DNA from: Virgisporangium aliadipatigenens
Lineage (GTDB): Bacteria; Actinomycetota; Actinomycetes; Mycobacteriales; Micromonosporaceae
Assembly: GCF_016863615.1 (NCBI RefSeq)
Contig: NZ_BOPF01000033.1
Location: 62,001 to 126,000 of the forward strand
DNA length: 64,000 nucleotides
Reading direction: 5' to 3'
Shown piece after piece: positions 1 to 8,062 of the stretch. Every line of letters starts with the position of its first letter. The stretch's first letter is position 1. The notes beneath the pieces were generated by a model. It ran no database searches. It saw only the letters and a program-made list of their open reading frames with translations, and was not told the origin of the DNA. The translations under genes were made by a program, and so were the position numbers.

Positions 1-177
1 AAATTGCGTGGGGCAAAGCGGGACAAGGCAACCGTCTTCCTCGTGCCGGCCGCGAATTGCGCCGAGGCGAAGGCGAATGCCGTCGACGGACTTCCATTGA
101 TCCGGGTGGCCACTGTGGACGACGCATTGGCCGCGCTGCAGGAGCTGCGCGAGAAGCGAATGCCCGCCCGCTGTTAG
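1..177 (+). CDS. PDZ domain-containing Lon-like protease (YlbL/S16 family), C-terminal end
   Basis: Only the last 58 residues are inside the window; the frame is open from base 1 to a TAG. The tail carries the run ATVFLVPAANC, then an acidic Ala-rich stretch, then LPLIRVATVDDALAALQEL. That is how the S16 (Lon-like) domain of actinobacterial YlbL proteins ends: a conserved strand, the Asn-Cys, a G-L-x-L-I-x-V strand and a final helix. Family members are membrane-anchored proteins with an N-terminal TM, a PDZ domain and a Ser-Lys protease domain. None of those upstream parts can be seen here. In actinobacteria ylbL commonly sits just upstream of the UPF0182 gene, as it does here (71 bp gap). 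Confidence 0.75.
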   Translation, partial: KLRGAKRDKATVFLVPAANCAEAKANAVDGLPLIRVATVDDALAALQELREKRMPARC

Positions 178-247
178 GTCGCGCACTTTGGTCAGCAGCG
201 CCGACTAGTCTTGTCCCGTTCGGGGAGCCACCAGCAGGGAGTCCGTC

Positions 248-3223
248 GTGGTACTTCGCAGCCCATTGTCCCGGGTCAGCCGGCGCGGCCGGGTCACCCT
301 GGTGGTGCTCGCCATTCTGCTGGTGATCATCGCGTTCGCGGACCGGATCGTCGACATCTGGGCGGACTACCTGTGGTTCGACGAGGTGGGCTACAACCGC
401 GTCTTCAGCGGCGTGCTGACCACGCAGCTGTTGCTGTTCCTGACGTTCGGGTTCGGCGTGGGACTGATCGTCGCGCTCAACCTGTATCTGGCGTACCGGA
501 TGCGCCCGCTGCTGCGACCGCACTCCGCCGAGCAGCACGCCCTCGACCGGTACCGGATGCTGATGCTGCCCCGCATGGGTATGTGGATCACGGTCCTCTC
601 CGGACTCGTGGGGCTCTTCGCCGGCCTGTCGGCCCAGGGGCGCTGGCAGCTCTGGCTGCTGTTCCAGAACAGCCAGCGGTTCGGGGTCGCCGACCCGCAG
701 TTCAAGGTGGACATCGGGTTCTACGTCTTCGAGTACCCGTTCTACCGGTACCTGCTGGGCGTCGGGTTCGGCGCGGTGGTGATCGCCCTGCTCGGCGCGC
801 TGGGCCTGCACTACCTGCTCGGCGGCGTGCGGCTGCAGGGCGCCGGCGACCGGATGACCGCCGCGGCGCGGGCCCACCTGACCTCGCTGGTGGCGGCGTT
901 CGTGCTCCTCAAGGCCGCCGCCTACTTCCTCGACCGCCGCGGCCTCCTGCTCGGTTCCAACCCGAGCGTGGAAAACCTCAACGGCGCGTCCTACACCGCG
1001 ATCAACTCGCTGTTGCCGGCCAAGGAGGTCCTCGCCTGGATCTCACTGTTGGTCGCCATCGCGATCATCGTTTTCTCGAACGCCTTCATGCGCAACCTCG
1101 TGTGGCCCGGCGTGGCACTGGCACTGCTCGGCATCTCGGCGGTCGTGATCGGCGGGATCATCCCGGCGAGCGTGCAGTCGTTCACGGTCAAGCCGAGCGC
1201 GCGCGCCAAGGAGGCGCCGTTCATCGAGCAGAGCATCAAGGCGACGCGCGACGCGTACGGGCTCAGCAACGTGCAGACGAAGCAGTACACCGACAACACC
1301 GTTCCGCCGCTCAACCTCGCCCAGGACACCGGCACCATCCCGAACGTGCGCCTGCTCGACCCGGCGGTCGTCAACGACACGTTCACGCTGCGCCAGCGCA
1401 CGCGGCCGTTCTACCAGTTCCCGGCGAAGCTCGACATCGACCGGTACACGCTGCCGGACCCGGCCAACCCGGCGGTCATGAAGACGCAGGACTACGTCGT
1501 CGGCGTCCGCGAGATGAACTACGAACAGCTCGGCGCCACCAACAGCAACTGGCAGAACCGGCACACCTACTACACCCACGGCTACGGCTTCGTGGCGGCG
1601 CCGGCCAACAAGCTGGTCTGCAACGGCGAGCCGTACTTCGTCGCCGGGTTCCTCGGCGAGCACCGCCGGCAGGGCAACGAGGAGTGCAACGCCCAGGACG
1701 ACCTGATCAAGACCAGCGAGCCGCGGATCTACTACGGCGAGCAGATGACGACGTACGCCATCGTCGGCAAGAAGGGCGGCGAGGACGTCGAGTTCGACCG
1801 GCCGACCGGGGTCGCCGACGCGAAGAACACCTATGCCGGCGAGGGTGGCGTCGACATCGGTTCGTACCCGCGGCGGGTGCTGTACGCCGCCCACCTGCGC
1901 GAGACGAACTTCCTGCTCTCCAGCGTCTTCAACGACAACTCGAAGCTGCTGTACGTGCGCGAGCCCCGCGAACGGGTCCAGAAGATCGCGCCGTTCCTGA
2001 AGATGGACGGCGACCCGTACCCGGCCGTGGTCGACGGGCGCGTGGTCTGGATCATCGACGCCTACACGACCTCCTCGACGTACCCGTACGCCACGAGGGT
2101 CGACCTGCGCGGCGCCACCAGTGACGCGCAGACCGGCGACGGCACGTTCGCGCAGCAGCGTCAGGACATCAACTACCTGCGCAACTCCGTGAAGGCCACG
2201 GTCGACGCCTACGACGGCACGGTGACGCTGTACACGTTCGACGACACCGACCCGGTGCTCAAGGCGTGGAACAAGGCGTTCGGCGGCAAGCTCTTCAAGC
2301 CGCGCAGCGAGATCCCGACCAATCTGTCGCAGCACTTCCGCTACCCCGAGGACCAGTTCAAGGTGCAGCGGGACCTGCTGTCGCGGTTCCACGTGACCGA
2401 CCCGGGCGGCTTCTTCGGCCAGAACGACTTCTGGCAGGTGCCGGACGACCCGAACAAGGCCGGCGTGAAGCAGCCGCCGTACTACGTGCTGGCGACGGCA
2501 CCGGAGCAGACCGACGCGTCGTTCCAGCTGACGGCCGCGATGGTGCAGGGCCCCGCGCTCTCCGGCGTGGTGAGCGGCTCCTACGACAAGGACAACCGCC
2601 CGGTCCTGTCGGTGCTCGAGCTACCGGACAACTCCGCGATCCAGGGCCCCGACCGGGCGCACCAGCGGATGACCAACCAGGACGACACCGCGCGGGTGCA
2701 GATCAACCAGCTGAAGTCCGACCAGGCGCAGATCGAGTTCGGCAACCTGCTGACGCTGCCGCTGCTCGGGGGAGTCCTGTACGTGCAGCCGCTGTACATC
2801 CGCTCGACGCAGGCAAACTCGTTCCCGACGATGAAGAAGGTCCTGCTCAACTACGGCGAGTACTCGGCGTACGCGGACAACATGGCGGACGGCCTGAAGA
2901 TCCTGACGGAGAAGGCGCAGGGCAAGACGCCCACCACCGGCACCGAGAATCCACCGCCGACCGGCGGTCAGCCGCCCGCGGGTGACGACCCGGTGGCACA
3001 GGCGGCGGCGCGCATCCAGGCGGCGATCAACGAACTGCGTGAGGCCCGCAAGGCGGGTGACTTCGAGCGCGAGGGCAAGGCGCTGAAGGAGCTGGACGAG
3101 GCGACCAAGGCCTACGAGGAGGCGCGCAGAAACGCCGGCGCGTCGCCGAGCCCCAGCTCAGGGCCTTCTTCGTCGCCGTCGGCGAGCCCCGGGCCGTCGG
3201 CGTCGGCCGGCCCGCCGGGCTGA
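248..3223 (+). CDS. UPF0182 family large membrane protein
   Basis: A 991-residue protein starting at GTG 248, with a purine-rich CAGGGAG stretch about 8 bases upstream. The first ~310 residues hold about seven hydrophobic segments (near 20-40, 60-85, 110-130, 160-185, 210-230, 255-275 and 285-305). They are followed by a long, probably extracytoplasmic domain with many Tyr, Trp and Asn-rich blocks. The end is a charged Glu/Lys/Ala helix (about 905-955) and a Ser/Pro/Gly tail. This matches the UPF0182 family of actinobacteria and cyanobacteria in length and organisation. Its molecular function is unknown. The low-complexity tail is typical of actinobacterial members and may lie outside the membrane. 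Confidence 0.92.
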   Translation: MVLRSPLSRVSRRGRVTLVVLAILLVIIAFADRIVDIWADYLWFDEVGYNRVFSGVLTTQLLLFLTFGFGVGLIVALNLYLAYRMRPLLRPHSAEQHALDRYRMLMLPRMGMWITVLSGLVGLFAGLSAQGRWQLWLLFQNSQRFGVADPQFKVDIGFYVFEYPFYRYLLGVGFGAVVIALLGALGLHYLLGGVRLQGAGDRMTAAARAHLTSLVAAFVLLKAAAYFLDRRGLLLGSNPSVENLNGASYTAINSLLPAKEVLAWISLLVAIAIIVFSNAFMRNLVWPGVALALLGISAVVIGGIIPASVQSFTVKPSARAKEAPFIEQSIKATRDAYGLSNVQTKQYTDNTVPPLNLAQDTGTIPNVRLLDPAVVNDTFTLRQRTRPFYQFPAKLDIDRYTLPDPANPAVMKTQDYVVGVREMNYEQLGATNSNWQNRHTYYTHGYGFVAAPANKLVCNGEPYFVAGFLGEHRRQGNEECNAQDDLIKTSEPRIYYGEQMTTYAIVGKKGGEDVEFDRPTGVADAKNTYAGEGGVDIGSYPRRVLYAAHLRETNFLLSSVFNDNSKLLYVREPRERVQKIAPFLKMDGDPYPAVVDGRVVWIIDAYTTSSTYPYATRVDLRGATSDAQTGDGTFAQQRQDINYLRNSVKATVDAYDGTVTLYTFDDTDPVLKAWNKAFGGKLFKPRSEIPTNLSQHFRYPEDQFKVQRDLLSRFHVTDPGGFFGQNDFWQVPDDPNKAGVKQPPYYVLATAPEQTDASFQLTAAMVQGPALSGVVSGSYDKDNRPVLSVLELPDNSAIQGPDRAHQRMTNQDDTARVQINQLKSDQAQIEFGNLLTLPLLGGVLYVQPLYIRSTQANSFPTMKKVLLNYGEYSAYADNMADGLKILTEKAQGKTPTTGTENPPPTGGQPPAGDDPVAQAAARIQAAINELREARKAGDFEREGKALKELDEATKAYEEARRNAGASPSPSSGPSSSPSASPGPSASAGPPG

Positions 3224-3265
3224 TTTGGCGCACCCCGCGTCAGTGCGCTATTGTTTTCCAAGCGA

Positions 3266-3339
3266 CGCGGGGTGGAGCAGCTCGGTAGCTCGCTGGGCTC
3301 ATAACCCAGAGGTCACAGGTTCAAATCCTGTCCCCGCTA
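3266..3339 (+). tRNA. initiator tRNA-fMet (CAT)
   Basis: A 74-nt cloverleaf with anticodon CAT in the loop CTCATAA. Initiator hallmarks are present: the first base C cannot pair with T at position 72, and the anticodon stem has three consecutive G-C pairs (GGG/CCC) next to the loop. The T arm reads ACAGG-TTCAAAT-CCTGT. The acceptor strands GCGGGG and CCCCGC pair perfectly. CCA is not encoded. Translation initiation in this organism depends on this tRNA unless another copy exists elsewhere. Confidence 0.97.
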
Positions 3340-3345
3340 CTCCGA

Positions 3346-3382
3346 AGAATCGGCCCTCTCGAATTTTGAGAGGGCCGATTCT
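3346..3382 (+). terminator. Rho-independent terminator after tRNA-fMet
   Basis: A perfect 15-bp inverted repeat (3346-3360 with 3368-3382) with a 7-base AT-rich loop, starting 6 bases after the tRNA and followed by CTTTCTCTCG. It ends the tRNA transcript. From here to the permease start at 3655 I see no further gene; that gap presumably holds the permease promoter, but no clear -35/-10 pair stands out. Confidence 0.85.
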
Positions 3383-3654
3383 CTTTCTCTCGAATTCATT
3401 TCTCGCAAGGCGATTTTCATACGCCGCGCGGACCGCGGCGCGGGGTGAGGGTCGTCACTCTCCGCTCCCGGGGCCGGTCGCCGCCGCTCCAGCGCTTTCC
3501 GGCCGATTCGTCATAGTCCTCTGCGGAGCGGGCCTCCGCGATCTCCGTTGGCAATCATGGGGTTGTATCTTTCTCGCGTCCGGTGATCTCGTGCTCACCC
3601 GCCGCGCGTTCCGCGAACGCGCGTGTGCCTCCCGACGATGACGAGGATCGCTCC

Positions 3655-5121
3655 ATGTCGATGACCGCACCGAGTGGACTGGCCCGGCGGACTCTGGGCC
3701 CCATGTCGTTGCTGTTCCTCACTGTCTCGGCCTCCGCGCCGATGGTCGTGCTCGCTGGAAGTATGGTCGCCACCTACGCGGCGACCGGTGTGGTTGGTGT
3801 GCCCCTGTCGTTCCTGGGGCTGGGTGTCGTGCTCGCGCTCTTCGCCGTCGGCTACGGGGCGATGGCCCGCCAGGTGGCCAACCCGGGTCCGTTCTACGCG
3901 TATCTAGCGCAGGGGTTGGGCCGGATCTGGGGTGTGGCCGGCGGCCTGTTGGCGCTGGTCAGTTACAACGCGATCCAGATCTCGCTGTACGGCCTGTTCG
4001 GGGCGACGGTCGCGGGCCTGGTCGGCGGGATGTCGTGGTGGGCCTGGGCCGGCCTGGCGTGGGCCGTGGTGGCCGCGATGGGTGTGCGCCGCATCGGCAT
4101 GAACGCCAAGGTCATCGCCGTACTGCTGATCACCGAGATCGTGATGATCGTGCTGTTCGACATCGGCGCGTTCGCGCAGCCGGCCGACCCGGGCTCGTTG
4201 AGTGTGCCGATGGAGCCGGGCAGCCTCCTGGTCAGCGGCATCGGTGGTGTGCTGGCGTTCGGCATCGCCGCGTTCGTGGGGATGGAACTCGCCGCCGTCT
4301 ACGGCGAGGAGGCGCGCAGCGGCGCCGCGGTGGCCAAGGCGACGTTCGGCGCGGTGGCCGTGGTCTGCATCCTGTACACCGTCTCGTCGTGGGCGCTGGC
4401 CGTCGCGGTCGGGCCGAAATCCGTGGTCGACGTCGCGCGCAACCCGGAGGCCGGGCTGCCGTTCGCGCTGATCGAGAACTACTACGGCGGCGCCATGTCC
4501 ACCCTGGCGAAGGTGCTGCTGATCACGAGCATGCTGGGTGCGATGGTGTCGTTCCACAACACGATCGCGCGGTACGTGTTCAGCCTCGCCCGGGACGGGG
4601 TGCTGCCGCAGGTGCTGGGCCGGATCGGCAGCGGCGGCGGGGGCGGTGCCCCGATCAGCGGTTCGCTCCTGCAGTCGGTGGTGGCGCTGCTGACGTTCGG
4701 CGGCTTCGCGGTCGTCGGGGCGGACCCGCTGCTCGACCTGTTCACGCTGCTGTCGGCGCTCGCCGCCATGGGCGTCATGACCCTGATGATTCTCGCGTCG
4801 CTCGCGGTCATCGGGTTCTTCCGGCGCCGTCCCCAACTCGAGGAGGGCGCCTGGTCGAGTGCACTCGCTCCCGGTCTCGCCGCTCTCCTGCTCCTCGTGG
4901 TCCTGGCGACCACTGTGGTGAACGTCGATTCGTTGCTCGGCCCGGCCGCTGGCATCCTGTCGCTGGTGCTGCCCGGCATCGTCGTCGTGTCGATCGTGGT
5001 GGGCCTGGTCTGGGGCTCGGCCATCAAGGCGGCCAACCCGCAGGTGTTCGATCAGGTCGGCGCGGGCCTGGAGCAGCCGCTCGCCGCGATGGACCACAGC
5101 CTCGAACGCTTCCGTCTCTGA
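3655..5121 (+). CDS. APC superfamily amino-acid permease
   Basis: A 488-residue integral membrane protein with about 12 hydrophobic segments. The N-terminus, GLARRTLGPMSLLFLTVSAS followed by a small-residue run, is the TM1 unwound region characteristic of amino acid-polyamine-organocation transporters. The frame is open further upstream (to 3583), but ATG 3655 is preferred because GACGAGG lies at a suitable distance before it and the family alignment begins here. It probably imports an amino acid or amine by proton symport; the substrate cannot be told from sequence. It is a single gene, convergent with the next one. Confidence 0.9.
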   Translation: MSMTAPSGLARRTLGPMSLLFLTVSASAPMVVLAGSMVATYAATGVVGVPLSFLGLGVVLALFAVGYGAMARQVANPGPFYAYLAQGLGRIWGVAGGLLALVSYNAIQISLYGLFGATVAGLVGGMSWWAWAGLAWAVVAAMGVRRIGMNAKVIAVLLITEIVMIVLFDIGAFAQPADPGSLSVPMEPGSLLVSGIGGVLAFGIAAFVGMELAAVYGEEARSGAAVAKATFGAVAVVCILYTVSSWALAVAVGPKSVVDVARNPEAGLPFALIENYYGGAMSTLAKVLLITSMLGAMVSFHNTIARYVFSLARDGVLPQVLGRIGSGGGGGAPISGSLLQSVVALLTFGGFAVVGADPLLDLFTLLSALAAMGVMTLMILASLAVIGFFRRRPQLEEGAWSSALAPGLAALLLLVVLATTVVNVDSLLGPAAGILSLVLPGIVVVSIVVGLVWGSAIKAANPQVFDQVGAGLEQPLAAMDHSLERFRL

Positions 5122-5124
5122 CAA

Positions 5125-5171
5125 TCCACTGTGGACGGCGGTCCCGAGGTGCGGCCGCCGTCCACAGTGGA
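5125..5171. terminator. Bidirectional terminator between convergent genes
   Basis: A perfect 17-bp stem (5125-5141 with 5155-5171) with a 13-base loop lies in the 54-bp gap between the permease stop and the stop of the convergent gene at 5176. Both arms contain the CCACTGTGGA-type palindrome that recurs in the window. There is no U-tract, so it may act as a strong bidirectional hairpin rather than a classic intrinsic terminator. Confidence 0.65.
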
Positions 5172-5175
5172 CCGC

Positions 5176-6006
5176 TCAGCTGTAGCGGCTGCGCCCGCCG
5201 CGCGGCGGCTGGGAAACGCCGTGCAGCACGTGCAGGTGCAGCGACTCCAACGCGGCCCACACCGGCTCTTCGGGGTCGCCCGGCCGCAGGTGCAACGGCT
5301 GCCAGTTGCCGTACGCGAGGCCACCCGCCTCCAGCGCGGCGGAGGACTGCGTGATGCCGACGACCCCGAACGGCCCACCCCGGTCCAGCACGATCCGCGA
5401 ACCGTCGCTGAGGTGCAGGTAGCTGCGGCCGGCGATCTCGAGTGCGTTGCGCGCGCGTTCCTGAACGCTGGCCCAGTGCCCGGCCGGGGTGTCCAAAGTG
5501 GACACCGCTACACCCAGGTACCGCGCCTGCGTCGTCATGTCGTCCGAACGGTGCACCATCGTGCGCCGCGGGTCGAACGGCCCCCGCTGGGCGTACTGCT
5601 GTGCGATACCGGCGAGCGTGTACAGCAACTGCGGCAGGTCACGAACCTCGTCGGAGTCGCGGAACAGCCGCGTGGCCGCGCGAACGACCTCGTGCGTGGC
5701 CATGCCGGGCTTGCGTTCGTAGTCCTGATAGAGGAACGCGATGGCGTGCGGGCCCAACGCGTCGGTGCCGCGCCGCTCATCGAACGCGTGCATGCCGTGC
5801 CGTGACGACATCTCCCGCATGCGCATGAGGGCGGCGTTGCGCAGCTGCACCAGGCGGGTCTGCTCGTGCGGCTCGGACGGTTCGGCACTGCGTTGGGCGG
5901 CCGGCGGGTACCGGTCGGCGCCTCCCGGTGGATAGCTCGGGTAGCCGGACTCCCGATGCCGATCGGAACGCTCGCGTGGCGTCTCCGACCGGATGTCGTA
6001 TCCCAA
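5176..6006 (-). CDS. Hypothetical actinobacterial protein, 276 aa
   Basis: Start TTG 6006 is supported by a good AAGGAG 8-9 bases upstream. The first ~45 residues are polar, Pro/Arg/Ser-rich and probably disordered. The rest is a soluble alpha/beta-looking domain with no Cys cluster, signal peptide or TM. It includes GMHAFDERRGTDALG near residue 70 and a C-terminal segment rich in LHLH. I do not recognise a catalytic motif. Coding character (third-position GC, normal amino-acid use) supports a real gene. It is divergent from the histidine-decarboxylase-like gene, with operator-like inverted repeats between them, so the two may be co-regulated. Confidence 0.75.
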   Translation of the reverse strand: MGYDIRSETPRERSDRHRESGYPSYPPGGADRYPPAAQRSAEPSEPHEQTRLVQLRNAALMRMREMSSRHGMHAFDERRGTDALGPHAIAFLYQDYERKPGMATHEVVRAATRLFRDSDEVRDLPQLLYTLAGIAQQYAQRGPFDPRRTMVHRSDDMTTQARYLGVAVSTLDTPAGHWASVQERARNALEIAGRSYLHLSDGSRIVLDRGGPFGVVGITQSSAALEAGGLAYGNWQPLHLRPGDPEEPVWAALESLHLHVLHGVSQPPRGGRSRYS

Positions 6007-6045
6007 CGCGGGTTCTCCTTCGATGTGGAGGGCTGATGTCGAGTG

Positions 6046-6135
6046 TGGACGGTCGCGATCTATGTGCCGACCGTACTTCTTCCATGTCGATATGTAACTG
6101 TCAAGGTCAACCGATCGTCCAAACTGGACGGTCGG
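6046..6135. promoter_or_regulatory. Operator-like inverted repeats in the divergent promoter
   Basis: Between the two divergent genes, 6111-6121 (CCGATCGTCCA) and 6125-6135 (TGGACGGTCGG) form an inverted repeat with 11-bp arms, one mismatch and a 3-base spacer. The half-site TGGACGGTCG also occurs at 6046-6055, and its complementary form CCGACCGT at 6067-6074. Four related half-sites within 90 bp look like binding sites for a dimeric repressor such as a TetR-type protein. No such regulator gene is adjacent. Confidence 0.5.
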
Positions 6136-6236
6136 TGGACGTCGATCGAGGTGGGGCCTAGTCTGGTGATCGCTCGGCGCCGGGGCCGCGACCCGGAGGC
6201 CACGCCGATCGATCGCCTATAGGGGGCCTTGGGGTA

Positions 6237-7409
6237 ATGCGCCGCGAGGACGCAGACGAGCCTGACGACGAGGGCTTAGCGGCCGAACTCACCACCCGAC
6301 TCCACCGCCTGTACGGTGCCGAGCAGCGCAAGGTGGGTTTCCCGGGGTGGTCCACGCCGCTGGCGCCCGAGCTGCTGCCGTTCCTGTCGCACGAGCTCAA
6401 CAACTACGGCGATCCGTACGTCGATCCGATGTTCGCCTGGCACACCAAGGACCTGGAACGCGAGCTGGTCGAAACGCTCGCCGACCTGTTCGGCGCGCCG
6501 GCGGGGGACCGCTGGGGCTACGTCACCACGGGTGGCAGCGAGGGCATCATGTACGGCCTCTGGCTGGGCCGCACCCTGCACCCGAACGCCGTCTTCTACC
6601 ACTCGTCCGCCGCGCACAGCAGCGTGGCGAAGGCCGCGGCGTTGCTGGACCGGCAGGCCGTCGTGATCCCCACGGACGACCGCGGCGAGATGGACTACAC
6701 CGGCCTGTACCACGCGCTCGCGAAGCACCCCGGCCGTCCGGCCGTCGTCGTGGCGAGCGTCGGCACCACGCTGACCGAGGCGGTCGACGACGTCGTGCGC
6801 GTGCGGCACGCCCTGCGCCACGCCGGGGTGCGGGAGTTCTACATCCATGCGGATGCGGCGCTCTCGGGTATCCCGTTGGCGCTGCGCGGGTCGGCGGCGC
6901 CGGCGTTCGGGCTGGGGCCGGAGGCGGCCGACAGCGTCTCCATCAGCGGGCACAAGTTCCTCGGTGCGCCGTTCCCGTGCGGGGTGGTGCTGACCCGGGC
7001 CGGGCACCTGTCGCGGACCAGCCGCGTGGCCGCCTACACGGGCAGCCCGGATCCGACGATCGGCAGTTCGCGCAGTGGGCATGCGGTGCTGGTGCTGTGG
7101 CACCGGTTGCGCACTCTCGGCCCGTCGGGGCTGCGCCGGTTGGCCGAGCACATCCGCGAGACCGCCGCCTACACCGAACGCCAACTGGCCGCCATCGGTT
7201 GGGAGGCCTGGCGTTCGCAGCCGATGGCCTGCACGGTGGTGCTGAAGACTCCGCCGGACGAGGTGCTGGCGCGTTGGCCACTGGCCACTGTGGACGGACT
7301 CAGCCACATCGTGTGCACGCCCGGGGTCACCCGATCCCAGATCGATGCGTTCGTGGCGGACCTGCACGCGTTCACCCAACTCAGATCGTCGACGGCGGCG
7401 GCTGCGTAG
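6237..7409 (+). CDS. PLP-dependent histidine decarboxylase family protein
   Basis: A 390-residue group II PLP decarboxylase. Seen: the substrate/PLP-phosphate region VTTGGSEGIMYGLWLGR (about 96-112), HSSVAK near 127-132, the cofactor-stacking HADAALSG at 204-211, and the Schiff-base lysine in SISGHKFLG (K240). The combination TGGSEG, HADAALSG and SISGHK, followed by PCGVVL, is that of bacterial PLP-type histidine decarboxylases rather than glutamate or aromatic amino acid decarboxylases. The expected reaction is histidine to histamine and CO2. No histamine antiporter or siderophore cluster is adjacent, so its physiological role is open. Substrate assignment rests on family resemblance only. 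Confidence 0.85.
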   Translation: MRREDADEPDDEGLAAELTTRLHRLYGAEQRKVGFPGWSTPLAPELLPFLSHELNNYGDPYVDPMFAWHTKDLERELVETLADLFGAPAGDRWGYVTTGGSEGIMYGLWLGRTLHPNAVFYHSSAAHSSVAKAAALLDRQAVVIPTDDRGEMDYTGLYHALAKHPGRPAVVVASVGTTLTEAVDDVVRVRHALRHAGVREFYIHADAALSGIPLALRGSAAPAFGLGPEAADSVSISGHKFLGAPFPCGVVLTRAGHLSRTSRVAAYTGSPDPTIGSSRSGHAVLVLWHRLRTLGPSGLRRLAEHIRETAAYTERQLAAIGWEAWRSQPMACTVVLKTPPDEVLARWPLATVDGLSHIVCTPGVTRSQIDAFVADLHAFTQLRSSTAAAA

Positions 7410-7420
7410 TTAGGGCCTTG

Positions 7421-7609
7421 CTATCGGGGGTTGACCAGTCCCCGCCAGGTCCGGTCGGCGTCGGTGTCGAGGTCGACGCACACCCGGGGTGCCTCGTTGA
7501 ACGCCGTCACCGTCGACTCCGTCGCGGCCTCCGGGCGCGGCGGCGCGACGTCCGAGGCCCAGCGCTGGCGGCGTAACGTGTCGGCGCCCGCCGGTTGCGG
7601 GGAGGTCAT
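7421..7609 (-). CDS. Small hypothetical protein, 62 aa, third gene of a small-protein operon
   Basis: ATG 7607-7609 overlaps the stop of the upstream gene in an ATGA arrangement, so it is probably translationally coupled. The 62-residue product is hydrophilic and Thr/Pro/Asp-rich. It has one motif-like stretch, PRVCVDLDTDAD, near its C-terminal third, with a single Cys and no TM segment. It ends 11 bp from the stop of the convergent decarboxylase gene. I do not recognise the family. The coupling and normal codon positions are the evidence for a gene. Confidence 0.55.
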   Translation of the reverse strand: MTSPQPAGADTLRRQRWASDVAPPRPEAATESTVTAFNEAPRVCVDLDTDADRTWRGLVNPR

Positions 7610-7776
7610 CGGACCGGCGGCCGGTTGCGACCGGGTGAGGACCACGAGGGCCGCTTGCCGCAGCCCGCACAGCTCATCGCGTCGCCGCACTGCGGGCACC
7701 AGGTGTTGACACTGCGCAGGTACCAACCGAGCGCCACACCGGCGAGGAGCCCGAAGACGGTGATCAGCGTGACCAT
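7606..7776 (-). CDS. Small membrane-anchored zinc-ribbon protein, 56 aa
   Basis: A 56-residue protein starting at ATG 7776, with AAAGGTGA about 6 bases upstream. Residues 2-20 form one hydrophobic segment (VTLITVFGLLAGVALGWYL). Directly after it come two CxxC pairs, CPQC at 27-30 and CAGC at 36-39, spaced as in a zinc ribbon, then a basic Arg/Pro tail. It is predicted to be a single-pass membrane protein with a small metal-binding head. It is the middle gene of a three-gene operon (25 bp after the 86-aa gene, ATGA overlap with the 62-aa gene). Function is unknown. Confidence 0.7.
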   Translation of the reverse strand: MVTLITVFGLLAGVALGWYLRSVNTWCPQCGDAMSCAGCGKRPSWSSPGRNRPPVR

Positions 7777-7801
7777 GACGTCACCTTTCAGGGTGCCGAT
7801 G

Positions 7802-8062
7802 TCACCCGAGGGCGCTGTCCAGAAGAGGGTCTGAATCGGCCCGGGCGACGATGTCCCGGGCGAAGATCGTGTCGACTCCGGTGCCCCGGGAGCCGCTGGG
7901 GCGGTACGTCACCATCGCGGCCCGGGCCGAGCACGCCTCGATGAATCCGGCGCACCACGCGCCGCCGCGGTACACCCAGACCGGGACACCGGGGCGGTAG
8001 CTGTCGGTGGGCGCCACTTCGGCCGGGTTGCGCAGATGCGGCTCGATCGTGGGAACTGCCAT
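7802..8062 (-). CDS. Small SH3/Tudor-barrel-like protein, 86 aa, first gene of the operon
   Basis: Start ATG 8062 has a perfect AGGAGG 9 bases upstream, one of the best ribosome sites in the window. The core YRPGVPVWVYRGGAWCAGFI, followed by a short helix-breaker region and VTYRPSGSRGTGVDTI, alternates hydrophobic and polar residues as in a small five-strand SH3, KOW or Tudor-type barrel. Similar short proteins are, from memory, common in Micromonosporaceae near XRE/DUF397 genes, without known function. The strong start and the two closely spaced downstream genes make this a real operon. Confidence 0.7.
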   Translation of the reverse strand: MAVPTIEPHLRNPAEVAPTDSYRPGVPVWVYRGGAWCAGFIEACSARAAMVTYRPSGSRGTGVDTIFARDIVARADSDPLLDSALG

